A stretch of DNA of 64,000 nt from Quillaja saponaria (lineage: Eukaryota; Streptophyta; Magnoliopsida; Fabales; Quillajaceae): contig CM055606.1 in assembly GCA_029379385.1 (NCBI GenBank), positions 62,001 through 126,000 on the forward strand, given 5' to 3'. Position 1 is the first letter of the stretch, and each line of letters begins with the position of its first letter. The notes beneath the pieces were generated by a model. The model saw only the letters and a program-made list of their open reading frames with translations. It searched no databases and was not told where the DNA came from. Of the stretch, positions 1 through 12,562 are shown one piece after another. The position numbers and the translations under genes were made by a program.

Positions 1-1686
1 TAATATAAAAAGCTCACAAATTAATGAAAGATGAATTAATAATTAATATGTTTTTAAAAGGTTTTAGCATTTAAAACTGAACAATATTATATAATAATGG
101 GGTATACAAAAGATTTTTTTAAAAAAAATACATCAAATAAAATATGAATAGTTATCTATAAATATTAAATATATCAATTATTATGATAATAAATATTTAA
201 AATATACAATTTGACACTTATAATTAGGACATGGCAAAATTGATAACACATGTTGAAATTTATAGACCTGTCTAGTAAAAGAGGACTTCAATTACAATAA
301 TGACATTTTAGAATAAGTAATACCTTAAAATGACACATGATAGTATCGGAAGAAAAATCTTATAATTTAAAGTGTCATTATTGTCACAGCTAAATTATAA
401 ATAGTCACGAACTCTTGTTAAATTTAACAACTTACTAATAGACAAATTGCCCTTAGTCAATTCTTAACTGCAATTAAATGCTATAATTAATTATTTTATT
501 TTATTAAGAATTTGCCCCTTTCTCTCTTCAATCTCTATGGTTATCCTTATCTCATACTTGTGTTATCTCATTTTCAGCTTCCAAGAGAATTTCCATGCTC
601 AACTGCCTAACACCATCATTGCGCCCAAAAGGGTAGATAATCAACTTCCAATAGGTGTTTGTGAAAAGATAAAGAAAAGAATGATGAAGCAATTTGTAAT
701 AGACAAGTTGAATCAATATATATACCAAGACAAAAGATTAGCATGTCAGTTTCACGGATTGAGAAGAAGTTTTCGGTGTGAAAGATCGATTTAGTTAAAA
801 AAGACAGCATGTTATTGTGGGTTAAAAAATTTGAATGAACACTGAAAGATTCATCATCCATCTAAATTACAAACTCTAATTCCAAATTTCTATCAAAATT
901 TCTCTTTGTCGAAATTCTGTTCAGCACCGCATCGGAATAATGCCAAAAATAAAAAATTCATATTGTGGCCCCCCTTACATTATCATATACGATTACCGAA
1001 TAGATGGAGTTCTTCCATCAAACCTAGTCATCTAGTTGGGAAAGTATTCAATTTAAAATATTTTTTTTATTTTATTTCTGTAAAAATAAAGAATTAATTT
1101 GTGGGTCTTTGGAAAAAAAAGAAGAAGAACTATATGCATACTTAAAAGATTAATTTCAGGATATCAATCCCAATAAAAATTAAATTACTGAAAAATAGAT
1201 TCCAAGAGAAATCTATTAAGATTGTAACAAAATACTAAAGATGTTGACGTTTACAAATAGGCTTTCAGAAAATAGAGAGAGAGGAATGAGAGTTAGAAGG
1301 AGAGAGAATGATGCTACACAAATTAAGTATATTGGGACTATCAAAAATAATTTTTTATATTTAATATTTTGATTAAGGATTATTTTGTCTATTAACAGGT
1401 TTTACATTTAAAAGACTCTGATCCTAAGTAATTTAACTGTGAAAATAAAACCACCATCTAGTTTAATATATATATATATATATATATAACTATTAATTTA
1501 ACATTGGTGAAAACAGTATGATTGGTTTTATATACCCGATAGTCACGAACCCAACAAGATTAGGCTAGGGCAATCATGAAAAAGAAGAAGAAATTAATCA
1601 ACTTTTTTTTTTTGCTAACACCATGCATTTATTCCTAGAACAGTGAGTTTTTTTTTCCATAACATCATGTACTTATTCTTAAAACA
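1..1686. other. AT-rich intergenic sequence
   Basis: No supported gene. The short open frames are AT-rich, lack recognisable domains and overlap on both strands. The stretch contains a TA microsatellite at about 1465-1488 and several poly-A/poly-T runs. It abuts the left end of the inverted-repeat element that follows. Confidence 0.6.
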
Positions 1687-1850
1687 ACAATGCTACTTAC
1701 ACAACCTCCTCACACTACCTTCTCACACAATTGCCACGTCAACTTTTTAAACTTGTACCCAAACATTCAAAATCCCTTCTTTTCCACGTCAGCTACCATT
1801 CCCTATATTTTATTTTCTTAAATTTTCCCCTAATTTCTTTGATCCCTCTT
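1687..1850 (+). repeat. Left terminal inverted repeat
   Basis: Begins near the ATGCTACTTACACAACCTCC segment and runs through the CCACGTCAACTTTTTAAA and TTTTCCCCTAATTTC segments. Each has its reverse complement, in the mirrored order, at about 5265-5432, with scattered substitutions and small indels. Similarity fades after about 1850, with a last shared CAGAGC near 1867. Confidence 0.7.
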
Positions 1851-1869
1851 TCTTCTTTCTTCCGCCAGA

Positions 1870-2098
1870 GCCTCTTGGGCGGCTCTGAATTTGAGCCTAA
1901 ATTGTGTAGATTTTCTAACTGGATTTGGCGTTGAGGATGGAAAACAACAACAATATTATCGAGGAAAAGATCAATCAGATGGCAACTGGGTAGGATCTAC
2001 CATGTCATCGGCCTTCTTCTCGTCACTTGATGGAGCCAACAACTCCCATTTCACCGCCACCAACCTTAATACTAATAACGTCAGGCCCCTACCCAAAT
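1870..2098 (+). other. Coding-like scrap inside the inverted-repeat element
   Basis: A 69-codon open frame (1891-2100) is richer in G+C than its surroundings. It encodes a Ser/Asn/Gln-rich stretch including GVEDGKQQQYYRGKD and AFFSSLDGANNSHF. I do not recognise the family. It could be a captured 5' exon of a host gene, or chance. There is no splice continuation that I could follow. Confidence 0.25.
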
Positions 2099-2746
2099 GA
2101 TGTTGGCAACTTCCCAGTATTCTCCTTTTGTGTATAAATTAGGACTTATTGTCAACTGATTATCGGGTCTTTAATATTTCTATACAGTTATGTGGGCATA
2201 TTTATGGCTGATAATATAGCTATAGTTGTTAGTTGGTTGGTTTAAAATCCTTAATTCTTTGCTTTTCATTTTGAAGGATGAGTTATTTATTAAGTTGGAG
2301 AATATAGAAATAAGAAAGAGAATATGGTTCTTAGGAGGTGTGCAAATGTTTGTTGTGATTTAGTGTCCAAATTCTAGGATTTTAAGGACAATTTTTTTTA
2401 TACTTCAACTTCTTAGGACATAAGTAGTCTACTTTAAATTTCATTTGGTGTTCTGCTTCAATATTTTTGAAGTAGTTTTCTTTAATCGATACATGGAGAA
2501 AGCCTTTCAGCACCAGTTTATATTTTAGCTTTGTTTTGTTTATCCAATAAATCTCCTGAGAATATAGATTAAGAATTTATGTCTGCTAGGTTTAAAATCT
2601 TCTAATGTAGAATATGTACTTAAAGGTGTCAAGCATATGGTCAATATTTTAATCTAGTGTTTGCTTTAGGCTGTAGTGGAGATCAACAGTTAAACATCTT
2701 TCAATAAACATGTCCATAATATTTTCATGGATAAAGCTTTAGTCTC

Positions 2747-2990
2747 CACAAGCCTTACCCCAGAAGGAGACATAGTATTTGATTCTTTCCATCAGTATTC
2801 AGTGTTAAGTGGCTACGGGTAAAAACCACTATTGAAGTTTGAGGATGCTCAGTGGCTTCTAATTCAAAAGGCTGAAGAAGAGAAGTTCCTTCGAGTTATG
2901 GTAAAATTGCTTGATAGTACCCTCAATGAGTTGAAAAGTGTTTGCACTAATGTTTATTTTTCTCATGGTTACTTTGCCTAAAATATATGT
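2747..2990 (+). other. Coding-like scrap inside the inverted-repeat element
   Basis: Two adjacent open blocks read like protein. One contains DIVFDSFHQYSVLSG. The other, in another frame after a stop, contains FEDAQWLLIQKAEEEKF and continues for about 50 codons. The composition differs from the surrounding AT-rich DNA. The second block reminds me of a segment of plant SPT6-type transcription elongation factors, but this is memory only and unconfirmed. It is best read as a degraded captured gene fragment. Confidence 0.25.
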
Positions 2991-4400
2991 TTTGGCAGGG
3001 AAGTTTCTATTTTCAAATTGGAAACCCTTGCACTACCATTGTTTTTCATACCAATTGGTTATCCTGTTGTATTAAGATATGAGCCAATTGATTTACAAAA
3101 TTGTAATGTAGAAGGTATATTACTATTTTCCAGTTTTCTTTTGGCATAAGCTTTGATCTTGTTGAAGGTTTCCTCAAATTTCTAGCATATCCCAAATGTG
3201 GAATATATTTATTGAACATAGGAGAATTAATTTGACTTTTCTTATATTTTTTTTCTTTTCAAATTACATTTTCCCTTTGGAAAATCTAATACAATAATGA
3301 TTATAACATAATAAGAACTTGCAATACCATAAAAGCAGAGAAAGAGCATTGACTAAAATAGAAGTAGAAATTTAGCTCACAGTGTGGGGACAATGTATTT
3401 CTGCATTCATATCCCTCTCATATGATGGAAGATTTGGAAAGAGTGAAACACTAAATCCCACTCCTAATTATTTTTTTCATGGAATTTATCATTTACTCTT
3501 TTATTTAGCTAGTTAATTGATAAGTTGTTATTCTATTATAGTATTACTAACATGATATTTAACTTTTTATTATAGGTTATTTGATTTTTCCAGAATAATC
3601 ATTTTAGGACGAGTTGGATAATAGGCATAGAGTTGAAGGCATGACTTTATATCACATATGTTTAAAAAGAACAATACAAATAAAGAGATGCTTGGATGAT
3701 GGACAGTTGAAGACATGGCTTTATAATTCTTTTCTTTTCTTTTCTATTAATATTATGCTTTTTAAGAAATTTGTTTAGTCTGTACAGCTAGTATTTAGTG
3801 CATATATGCCATAGAAATTCCATATAGGCCGTGGTGGTGATTTGAATCTTTTAGTTGAATTGCTTGTATCATAAAATTTCTCTAATATCATATCTTTGAT
3901 GTTCAACGGGTGTTTGTTTCGAAAATTTAAGCTTACTAGAAAATTTTCTCATAATTGTACAATTAATTAGTAGTAGCACTACTTAATTATGCAACATAAT
4001 AGAATATTCAACTCTGCTAAAAAAATCAAAGATTAAAAGGAGGATTAAAGTAGAGATAAGATAAGAGTTGGTATACACCACATGTTCTAAATAAGATCAC
4101 ATTTTTTCATGATAGCTAGAAGACTTCAAGAAAAAGGTGTCATGCAGGATTGATATTTTTCTAGTCTTGAAATTTCTGTTGGAGCTATGGAACCAAAGCC
4201 AACAAAGCTTTTACTGTCATCATACACCTTTATTCAAGAGCTAGTAAAAAGATAAAATAAAGATGAAGATAATAATATAGATTGTTTTTTCTTTTTAAAT
4301 AGCTCTGATTAGTTTAGAAAGAAAAAAAAAATGCTCTTATTAGAATAATTCATGCGAATTACCCAATTTTCAAATATATATATATATATATATTTATATA

Positions 4401-4519
4401 CACTTGTCACAAACCTGACAACATGATCTTAATTCAATGTATATTTGACTGTTATTCATACTATGGAGTAGTCAAATATACATTAAATTAAGATCATGTT
4501 GTCAGGTTTGTGGCAAGTG
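4401..4519. repeat. Long near-perfect inverted repeat (hairpin), 50-bp arms
   Basis: Positions 4401-4450 are the reverse complement of 4470-4519 with only two mismatches. The spacer is about 19 bp. The arm contains CAAACCTGACAACATGATCT. A transcript would fold into one long, almost uninterrupted stem. It lies inside the inverted-repeat element. Candidate explanations are a small nested MITE, a recent inverted duplication, or a young siRNA/miRNA-generating hairpin. Confidence 0.85.
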
Positions 4520-5264
4520 CTTTCCAATAGTGCCAAAATAAATGGAAGGGAGACTGATAAATTTATACTTTTTGGTTATGACATGATATAGATAAACATA
4601 TTGCACTGTAGTATATTTCCCTGACAAAAAGAATAACCAACAATGGCAGTAGCTGAGTGAGTACAGTCATTTCTAGTTACTATAGAATTTACAAATTTTC
4701 TACCGTTCTTACCAAACTTTTAATTTTTGATAAGCCCAATTATTGAGAGAATTATTTTACTAAATTAAAGACCCTGTAAATCATGTCCTCAATAAGCTTA
4801 AAATATGAATGAGTGGAAAAGTAACAATCTCCAGCAAACCCAAATTCAATTAAGCATAAAAAAACATATAACTTTATTGAAATAAGTGTGTACCTTTGCA
4901 TGGTGATGTTGGTGTATAAGAACATTAAGTCATTATGAATCATCCCAAATAGAGTTTAGATATGCCGTTATTGTTCTAAATAATAAGAGAGAAATAGAAT
5001 TCCTCTATCATCCCTTATTGTCCTTTTATGTTTCCTTTAATTTATATACTCTAAGCTATCCATTCTTAACAATTTTAGCATCTATCATGTATGTTGGGCT
5101 CAAATTTAGATTTTTTAAATATCCTAATTAAAAATCAAACAAATTGGAAATTGAAGGCTAAACAGAAATCAAGTTATTAACTGGATTCGTAGAGAATGAA
5201 GGTTTGACATTTACTACTGAGAGGAAGAAGCAAAATTGGGAAGCTCTGCCTTTGTACGACCGTA

Positions 5265-5432
5265 CATGAGGGAAGAGAGAAATTAGGGGAAAAAGTTATG
5301 AAAATAAAAAAATAGGAAATGGTGGCTGACATGGAAAAAAAAGGGATTTGGGATGTTTGGATACAAATTTAAAAAGTTGACGTGGCAATTGTGTGAGAAG
5401 GTAGTGTGAGGAGATTGTGTGTATGTAGGCAT
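5265..5432 (-). repeat. Right terminal inverted repeat
   Basis: Reverse complement of the left repeat at 1687-1850. The best-preserved part is 5365-5412, covering AAAAAGTTGACGTGGCAATT and the following GTGTGAGAAGGTAGTGTGAG. Confidence 0.7.
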
Positions 5433-5574
5433 TATTGTTCCTAAAAACCGGTAACGTAAAAGAATAGTCGCATGTATATAAAAACACATAACACACAACC
5501 GACGTGGGATATTGCCCAAGATCAGTTCTACGCATTGCAATTGCAGTGAATATTTTTTTGCTAGCACCATGTTA

Positions 5575-5661
5575 CACACATGTGGAAATTTGTCTTTTAG
5601 TGTACTGATTTTCATTTTTGGATACACGTGGAAATTTGTCTTTTAGTGTACTAATTTCCTT
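5575..5661 (+). repeat. Two-copy tandem repeat, about 48-bp period
   Basis: The segment GTGGAAATTTGTCTTTTAGT occurs twice with nearly identical flanks (copies from 5575 and 5623), differing by a few bases. Confidence 0.8.
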
Positions 5662-5784
5662 ATTATAAATAGTCATTATTTAGACAATTTATATAAATCG
5701 TTAATCTCCTAGCTAATTTGTGAATTAGGTGATTACTAATATATATTGCATTTATTGACTTCTTAATTCGAATTAAGATTGTCT

Positions 5785-6240
5785 TACGAGTTGAGCTCAA
5801 CTTGTTTGAGATGGACTCGATAAAACTCTAGTTCAACTTGACTTGAACAAGATCTTAAGCTCAATTATAATATAACAATTTTGTGCTTAAAATTAACAAA
5901 TTTGCAAATATGCTCGATCTATATTATTTTATATTTTTCCTTTTGACCTTCTTAAATTTCTAAGTTATAAGTCCAATTTTAAATCTTATATCACTCTCAG
6001 TCTATAATATTAAATTATTTAATGACTAATATTGTTATTGTTATTAAAACATATATAAGTATATTAATTTAAATAAATACAAAAATAGTTTAATAACATG
6101 CATCATGAGCTCGAGTCAAGCCAAACTAAGCTTGACCTGTTATCGACCTTAAGTATTTTTTTTTATTGAACAAGAGCTGAGCTCAAATCATCAAGCTTAG
6201 TCGAATAAATTCGAGATTAACTCATGTTTAATCCTAAGTC
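5785..6240. repeat. Degenerate GAGCTC/AAGCTT-rich repeat, possible decayed hAT-type MITE
   Basis: Both ends are full of GAGCTC, CTCGA, AAGCTT and TTGAAC words in roughly inverted arrangement around an AT-rich middle. Degenerate elements of this composition are common in plant genomes as non-autonomous hAT-like relics. No precise ends or target duplication could be assigned. Confidence 0.3.
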
Positions 6241-6726
6241 GAATCTCTTTGTTTATGATAAATAAATTTTTTTTGAGTTTCATACGCCCCATACACACTT
6301 AATCCATAAATAAAAAAAACCGTAAAAATCATCTACTCTCTAATTGTAATACTATGTATAGATGTAGATAGTAGATAGTAAATAATTGCAAAAATTCAAC
6401 CTTTCATTTTCCCCAAATAATCCCTATTATTCAACGTGTTTACATTATGCTGCCCCAAACACCACGTCCGACCCTCCGACCACCACATTGTGTTTTTTCT
6501 TTGGAAAATTACTTCTTTCTGGCGCTCTGTCTAGCCGCCTTTTCCTCGAACCACTCTTTTGCGACCCATTAGATTCTGTCGCCTCTTCCATGCCCTGGGT
6601 TCGATTCCCTTCAAATCAAACCTTATAAGAGTCCACTCTCTCTCTTCATTTCCCCCCTGCCTATGATTTTCTACGATTCGTCGTCTCTTTCACTGTTCAT
6701 CGTCTCTCTCTCTCGTTTCACCTTCA

Positions 6727-9700
6727 ATGGATTCTCAGCAAAAGTTGTCAGTGGTAAAGGTAGTGTAATCCTACTGCTTCTTTTATCTTTGTTAACCATG
6801 AATTCTCCCTTTAGTTTTGGCCTTTAACTCATAACTTTGTAGGGAGCGAAAGTTCTCATGGTGGGGGCTGGTGGAATTGGCTGCGAGCTGCTCAAGACTC
6901 TAGCTCTCTCTGGTTTCCAAGACATTCATATTGTGAGTGCTTTTTTGTTTTTCAAGTAATTTACAGAAAATAGTTTCTGCAACGTACATAATTAGAGCTA
7001 CTAGGGTTTTGTAAGTTCTGGGGTTTTGAAGGTTGGTTTAAGTGTTCAAGCCTTAATTCCTTTAATTTGTTGGCCGACTGAAGTTTTATGGTCTTCATTT
7101 GGTTTGTTGAAATTGGTTTCTGGAAAATTTAGTTTGAGTTTGTCCTTAGGATTCTGAGTTAATTTTTGAAAAATAAAAAAATCTCTACAACAATGGTGAT
7201 TGTTCCATATTTATAGTAGTTTCTGATAGAATTTATTGTTTATGCCATTTATTTTAGAAAAATATTTAAGATGATAATTATATTAGTGAGTCGTGCTTAT
7301 GGAGGGTTGCCTGGGTAGTTACAAGCTGTAATATTAACTTCTGGATGTCAACTTGCTAGCTTCATCCTGGATCTTCATTTCAATTCTGCCATTTCAACTG
7401 CTGGTCATTGCTTGTGGTAGTGAAAGGGTTTTGTGTGTGTGTTGTTGGGGGGGGGGGGGGGGGGGGGGGTTATATTGAGTACCATGTTGTGAACTCTGAT
7501 GCATATGAAGAGACGAACTTTGTATGCCATGCATTCAACACATTTTAAGCATATTTAATTACATTATAGACTAAGAATTAAAAGCTTATGAGCTATATTT
7601 AATTACATTTTAGTGTTAATGCTCTATTCCATTTTAGTACTTCATAGAGCTAGTGGGTAGTTGTTATACTGACAGTTAACAGCTAGAACTATTTAGATCA
7701 GTGGTTGATAGTTTGGGTTACTGTTTTTTTCTCCACAATATGTCAATGACAAAACTCACATGAATTTGACAGTATTTTGCAATTCACGGGCTTATGAATT
7801 ATATATTATGTTTCATTCAATATGTCATCTCTCAAACTTTCATTTTTAGTTCCTGTAGTGCAAGTTGATATGCTTTTGTACATTGGTATTATTGTTAATG
7901 ATTTTCTCATGCATCTTTTACTTCCCATGTGCAGATTGACATGGACACCATAGAAGTCAGCAACCTGAACAGACAATTTTTATTTCGGCAATCCCATGTT
8001 GGGCAATCTAAGGCCAAAGTAAGTAATATACCAACACCTTATATAAATATTCAGTCTTACATCTATCTGATAAAATTCTCAACCAGGTTGCTAGGGATGC
8101 TGTCTTAAAATTTAGGCCCCACATAAGCATTACACCATACCATGCAAATGTCAAAGATCCTGATTTCAATGTGGACTTCTTTAAGCAATTTAATGTTGTT
8201 TTAAATGGACTTGACAACCTAGACGCAAGACGACATGTGAATCGCCTGTGCTTGGCAGCTGACGTTCCTTTGGTTGAAAGTGGAACTACTGGTTTTCTTG
8301 GACAGGTAGTTATCTTTATTTTTTGGCTTTCAACATGACATACCCATTTCCAATGAGGGTTTATGCTTGGATTTTGTTTCGGTCAGAAGTTTGGCAGCTG
8401 ATGTTCCTTTAGATGAAAACACATTAGACCACATTTCAGGAAATGAATATCATCTTGACCATTTCTTATGTTCTTATATTTATCTAAAATAATGTACTTA
8501 GTTATGTGTCATAACTAACTTTTTGTACTTAATTTGAAATTTAAAGCATTTAGCAATGTATTTATTTATACGTTTAATTGTATTTTGAAATGATTTGATT
8601 CAATGTGTCACTGTTGTGCCTTTTCTCGTATACTTGTTCTACTTGTACCTTATAATGGTACAGGTGCTTCTAGTTAAGAATATTCTTGATTATCATTTAC
8701 AGCTCCATGTTTAATTTTTGACACATTCATTGTTCATTGGCCAATAAACTACTAATGTTAAAGCATGCTGAATCTCTTTGACAAACATGTTTGTTTCAAG
8801 AACTTCTCTTTGTCCAAATCTTGTGGTATGCATTTAAATTAGTAGGAGTTGCTCTTCACTAAATGATTTATGTGGCATTTCGTGTGAAAGCAGGTCACTG
8901 TACATGTGAAGGGAAGAACTGAGTGTTATGAGTGTCAGCAGAAACCAGCCCCAAAGACATATCCTGTCTGTACCATTACAAGTACTCCGTCAAAGGTATT
9001 GGCCCAAGTATCTCTATTGTTAGATGAAAATTTGAGTTCCAAAGTATCTTGTGATGTGAACTATGGTCTATGGTTAGATTATTGGTGAGTATTTTTGTTG
9101 TGTGTTAAACATGTGGTCTTTATATTTAGATCTGGAAAATGCATGGATTTGTTTTCTAGAGGCTTGTCACATTTCTGATTGTGAAGTGGACATCTGGCAG
9201 ATTTTTTTATTTTTATTTTTTGTTGATGTTTGCATTATTACTTGGCAGTTTGTTCACTGTATTGTGTGGGCAAAGGACCTACTTTTTACAAAGTTGTTCG
9301 GAGACAAGAATCAGGAAAATGATTTGAATGTACGCTCTACTGGTGCTGCAAGCTCATCAGAACCTGTAGAGGATGTCTTTGAACGTAGGAAAGATGAGGA
9401 CATTGAACATTATGGGAGAAGAATATATGATCATGTTTTTGGTTATAACATTGAATTAGCTTTATCTAATGAAGAGACATGGAAAAAACGCAATATACCG
9501 AAGCCTATATACAGTAGGCATGTCCTTACTGATGAGTTCACTCAACAGAATGGAGATGTGGATAAAAACTTGGCAACTGATGTTGGACCATCAGTGTCTG
9601 CAATGGCATTTTTGGGCATGAATAATCCACAGGATATATGGAGCCTTATGGAAAACTCAAGAATCTTTCTTGAGGCCTTGAAACTATTTTTCACAATAAG

Positions 9701-11720
9701 GGGAAAGGTTTGACTCAAATACTGGCTGGTTTTGCATGAGTCTGTTTTCATCTTTTGATGATTGTTTGCTTCCCCACCTTTACACTCAAACATATTTTTT
9801 TTCTTTGGGACAGGAGATTGGCAATCTGAGTTTTGATAAAGATGATCAGTTAGCTGTGGAATTTGTTACTGCTGCTGCAAATATACGGGCTGTATCATTT
9901 GGGATACCTTTGCATAGCCTTTTTGAAGCTAAAGGTATTGCTGGTAATATTGTGCATGCTGTTGCAACTACGAATGCAATTATTGCTGGATTGATTGTCA
10001 TAGAGGCAATCAAGGTTCTGCAGAATGATACCAACAGTTATAGGTATGGTGCAAGCATCTACATATATAAATAATGCTTTGCTTATTTAAATTCCATTTT
10101 ATATCTTTGTTAAAAATAAGGTCCCATTTATTGTCTCTTTTCGGTACTATGAATATGTTGGTAAAGAAGTGATTTTATTATATCATAATTTATATGGGAA
10201 TTACAGAGCTTTCCTGACAATCTGTGAAGCTTTGAGATAGAATTGTAACGGACTTGTAAAGAGACACAGTGCACATTACAGTACTCTTGCTCTCGTAGAT
10301 TTAACTACAATTCCTTAAATTAGCTTGTGCTAACCTCAGGTGAATATGATGCCTGTCAAATCCAATGCCAGTCTTTTTTTCACAGTTGAATCAAGTTATC
10401 AGTAAAAATTCCATTAGATCAGCATCTTAAAGAGGACAGAAATAAAATCTATTGATGAATACCATTAGTTATCATCCTTGTTTGTCACAGAAGATACTCT
10501 AGCAATCTCTTAAAGCATTCCCTTATAGTTTTAAAAAAAAATGTTTTTGCCACTGGTTTCTCCAATCTAATCTTGATCTCTATGTAGGATGACGTATTGT
10601 CTGGAACATCCATCAAGAAAGATGCTGCTAATGCCAGTGGAACCATTTGAACCCATTAAGTCTTGCTATGTTTGTTCTGAGGTACTTTCAACTTTCTCCC
10701 CCCACCCAACACCCCATACCCCCCTGCTGCTTTGACTTCAAATTCATGATTGCAAATGTGATATATCCACCATGCTTATTGTTAGACACCTTTATTGCTC
10801 GAGATAAATACCCAGCGTTCAAAGCTGCGAGACTTTGTTGAAAAGATTGTTAAGGCAAAGATTGGGATGAGCTTTCCTCTTATTATGCATGGGTCAGCGC
10901 TACTCTACGAAGTTGGAGATGATCTTGATGAAGACATGGTAGCAAATTATGCAGCAAACCTTGAAAAGGTATATTTTGTTGCTTTTTTGAAAGGTTTCTT
11001 GCCGTTGGTTAACATGGACTTGTCGTATCATATTTAACATGTTTGCTCTCCACTTTTAGGTGCTATCGGAGCTTCCTTCCCCAGTTACTGGTGGTACAAT
11101 GCTCACAGTGGAGGATCTTCAACAGGAGTTCTCTTGCAATATAAATATCAAGCATAGGTTTTTCTTTTCGTGTCTAATCTATATGTGTCCCAAGTTTGGA
11201 ATCCCCTGTATATTATGTTAAAGCAGCTCTACAATATCTTTAGTTAGCTTTGAAAATGGCTTATCTTTTGTCTCTTATCTCTCACCTTTTCTACACGATT
11301 CTTTTTTTCATATTTCTGTTTATGGGGTTTAAGTTACTTTTTTAATTTCATATATATTTTTTCATACTCAGGGAGGAATTTGATGAAGAGAAAGAGCCTG
11401 AAGGAATGCTTCTTTTGGGGTGGACCCAACCTTTCTCTGCTGCAGAGAAGGATAATAATAGGTCTATTGGCAATGGTGCAAGCGTGTCCAATGCATCATC
11501 ATCAACAACTGCAGAAGCTGCAACGGATGATGAGATAGAGATAATACATTCTGGAAAGAAAAGAAAACTTTCTGAGGACTCCAAGAAAACTGATTCAGGC
11601 ATTTCAAAAGTTGATGATGAAACCAAAATTAGCAAGCAATTGGAAATACTTGATGACGAGGACGATCTTGTCATGCTCAATGAAGGAGGTACAGACAAGA
11701 AGAAGAAAAGGTTGCTATAG
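6727..11720 (+). CDS. SAE2: SUMO-activating enzyme subunit 2 (E1 catalytic subunit, UBA2-type)
   Basis: Eleven exons: 6727-6759, 6843-6932, 7935-8018, 8087-8305, 8894-8995, 9249-9707, 9814-10043, 10588-10681, 10786-10968, 11060-11157, 11372-11720. They join in phase to 646 residues, close to the Arabidopsis protein. With SAE1 it forms the nuclear heterodimer that adenylates SUMO, holds it as a thioester and passes it to the E2 SCE1. Visible features are the nucleotide-binding GAGGIGCE (residues 19-26), zinc cysteines CYEC (153-156) and CYVC (432-435), the catalytic cysteine in PVCTIT (Cys168), the adenylation fold continuing to about 405, a ubiquitin-fold domain (about 440-530), and an acidic tail ending in a basic KKKKRLL, a likely nuclear signal. 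The start [19 protein letters not shown] sits exactly where the family begins. No defect is seen. Intron 2 contains a 23-G run. Confidence 0.96.
7447..7469 (+). repeat. Uninterrupted run of 23 G in SAE2 intron 2
   Basis: Twenty-three consecutive G, preceded by a TGTGTGTGTTGTT stretch. A homopolymer of this length on the transcribed sense strand could form G-quadruplexes. It is also error-prone in sequencing, so the exact count is uncertain. Confidence 0.9.
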
Positions 11721-12562
11721 TCATTGCATGTACTAGAAAGTGTGGGGGACCTCTTACTTCTTACTTTTGTACTAACCGGAAGAGTATGTGATTCTTTTGG
11801 TGCCCGTAATTGGTATTAGTAGGTTTAAAGAGTAGTTTTTTTTGTTAAGATAGATGCAATCAGATTATCTTCTCCGATTTTGCATATTGTAGAAGCAATG
11901 TATACTCTCCTAGATTAATTGACATAACGACCAAGCTTTCTGTGTATTCAATTTCTATGAAATCAATGGGGACGGTTCACCACTTCAACAGTTTGATAAG
12001 ATTATCCCAATTACAGTATAATTCATCCTTTTATAATTACATTTTGTATACTGCAGCCTGGTATGGAATGTAAAAGGTTAATTTCCAAAAACATTGAAAA
12101 TCATCTTTTGGTTATAGAGGCATATTGCTGGGGCAATGTTGACCGCAGACATTAGAAGAGTTTTGTTGAGCAAAGCATGTGTGGAATCTATGCAATTTTA
12201 TCTAGTCTTTTAATGTGACAATGTAGAAGAGAATATCCAGAGCTCTTGAAAAGGCAGAATGGAAATCGTTTGACGTTGCTAGAGATATGCATGAATTGCT
12301 GTACAATTAAATGTGAAATGAAATGCATAAAACAGGTTGTCGTGGGGAATGTTCAATCATGAAAAAGGGTATGAAAGCTTTCCAAATCACATCTGCAGAA
12401 CTCACATTGTTAAATTAACTTATAAATTGTGTAAATTAATGTTTTCTTGGAAATGTTAGGCGTCTATATACAAATTGGAGGTTAGAGGAAGCTAAAAAAA
12501 AGTAGAAAATACAAAGGAAATAACTAATTTATATGCCTCGGATTTTCACATTCTATTATATT
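11721..12562. other. SAE2 3' flank and intergenic sequence
   Basis: Contains the SAE2 3' untranslated region (T-rich with TTTTGT and AATGTA-type words) running towards the 3' end of the convergent small gene on the - strand. No additional open frame is supported. Confidence 0.6.

Larger units (their letters stand above)
1687..5432. mobile_element. Putative DNA transposon with long terminal inverted repeats, non-autonomous
   Basis: The two ends are long inverted copies of each other (about 1687-1850 against the reverse complement of about 5265-5432). They share a perfect core that includes CTCACACTACCTTCTCACAC. The 3.4 kb between them holds no transposase frame, so the element looks non-autonomous. 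It carries two coding-like scraps and a 50-bp-arm hairpin, described separately. Long inverted repeats flanking gene scraps are typical of Mutator-like (Pack-MULE) elements. I could not find a clean 9-bp target-site duplication, so the superfamily is an inference. Two unrelated insertions of a smaller repeat in opposite orientation would look similar. Confidence 0.5.
5433..6726. other. Intergenic DNA and SAE2 upstream region
   Basis: No gene is supported. The stretch contains a two-copy tandem repeat (5575-5661) and a GAGCTC-rich decayed repeat (5785-6240), listed separately. The last 300 bp become CT-rich, as expected for a promoter and 5' leader. A weak TATA-like CTTATAAG lies about 100 bp before the SAE2 start. 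Confidence 0.5.

Noticed and set aside
6585..6615. tRNA T-arm-like GGGTTCGATTCCC before SAE2
   Set aside because: No acceptor stem, D-arm or anticodon arm can be built around it; it is probably part of the SAE2 leader.
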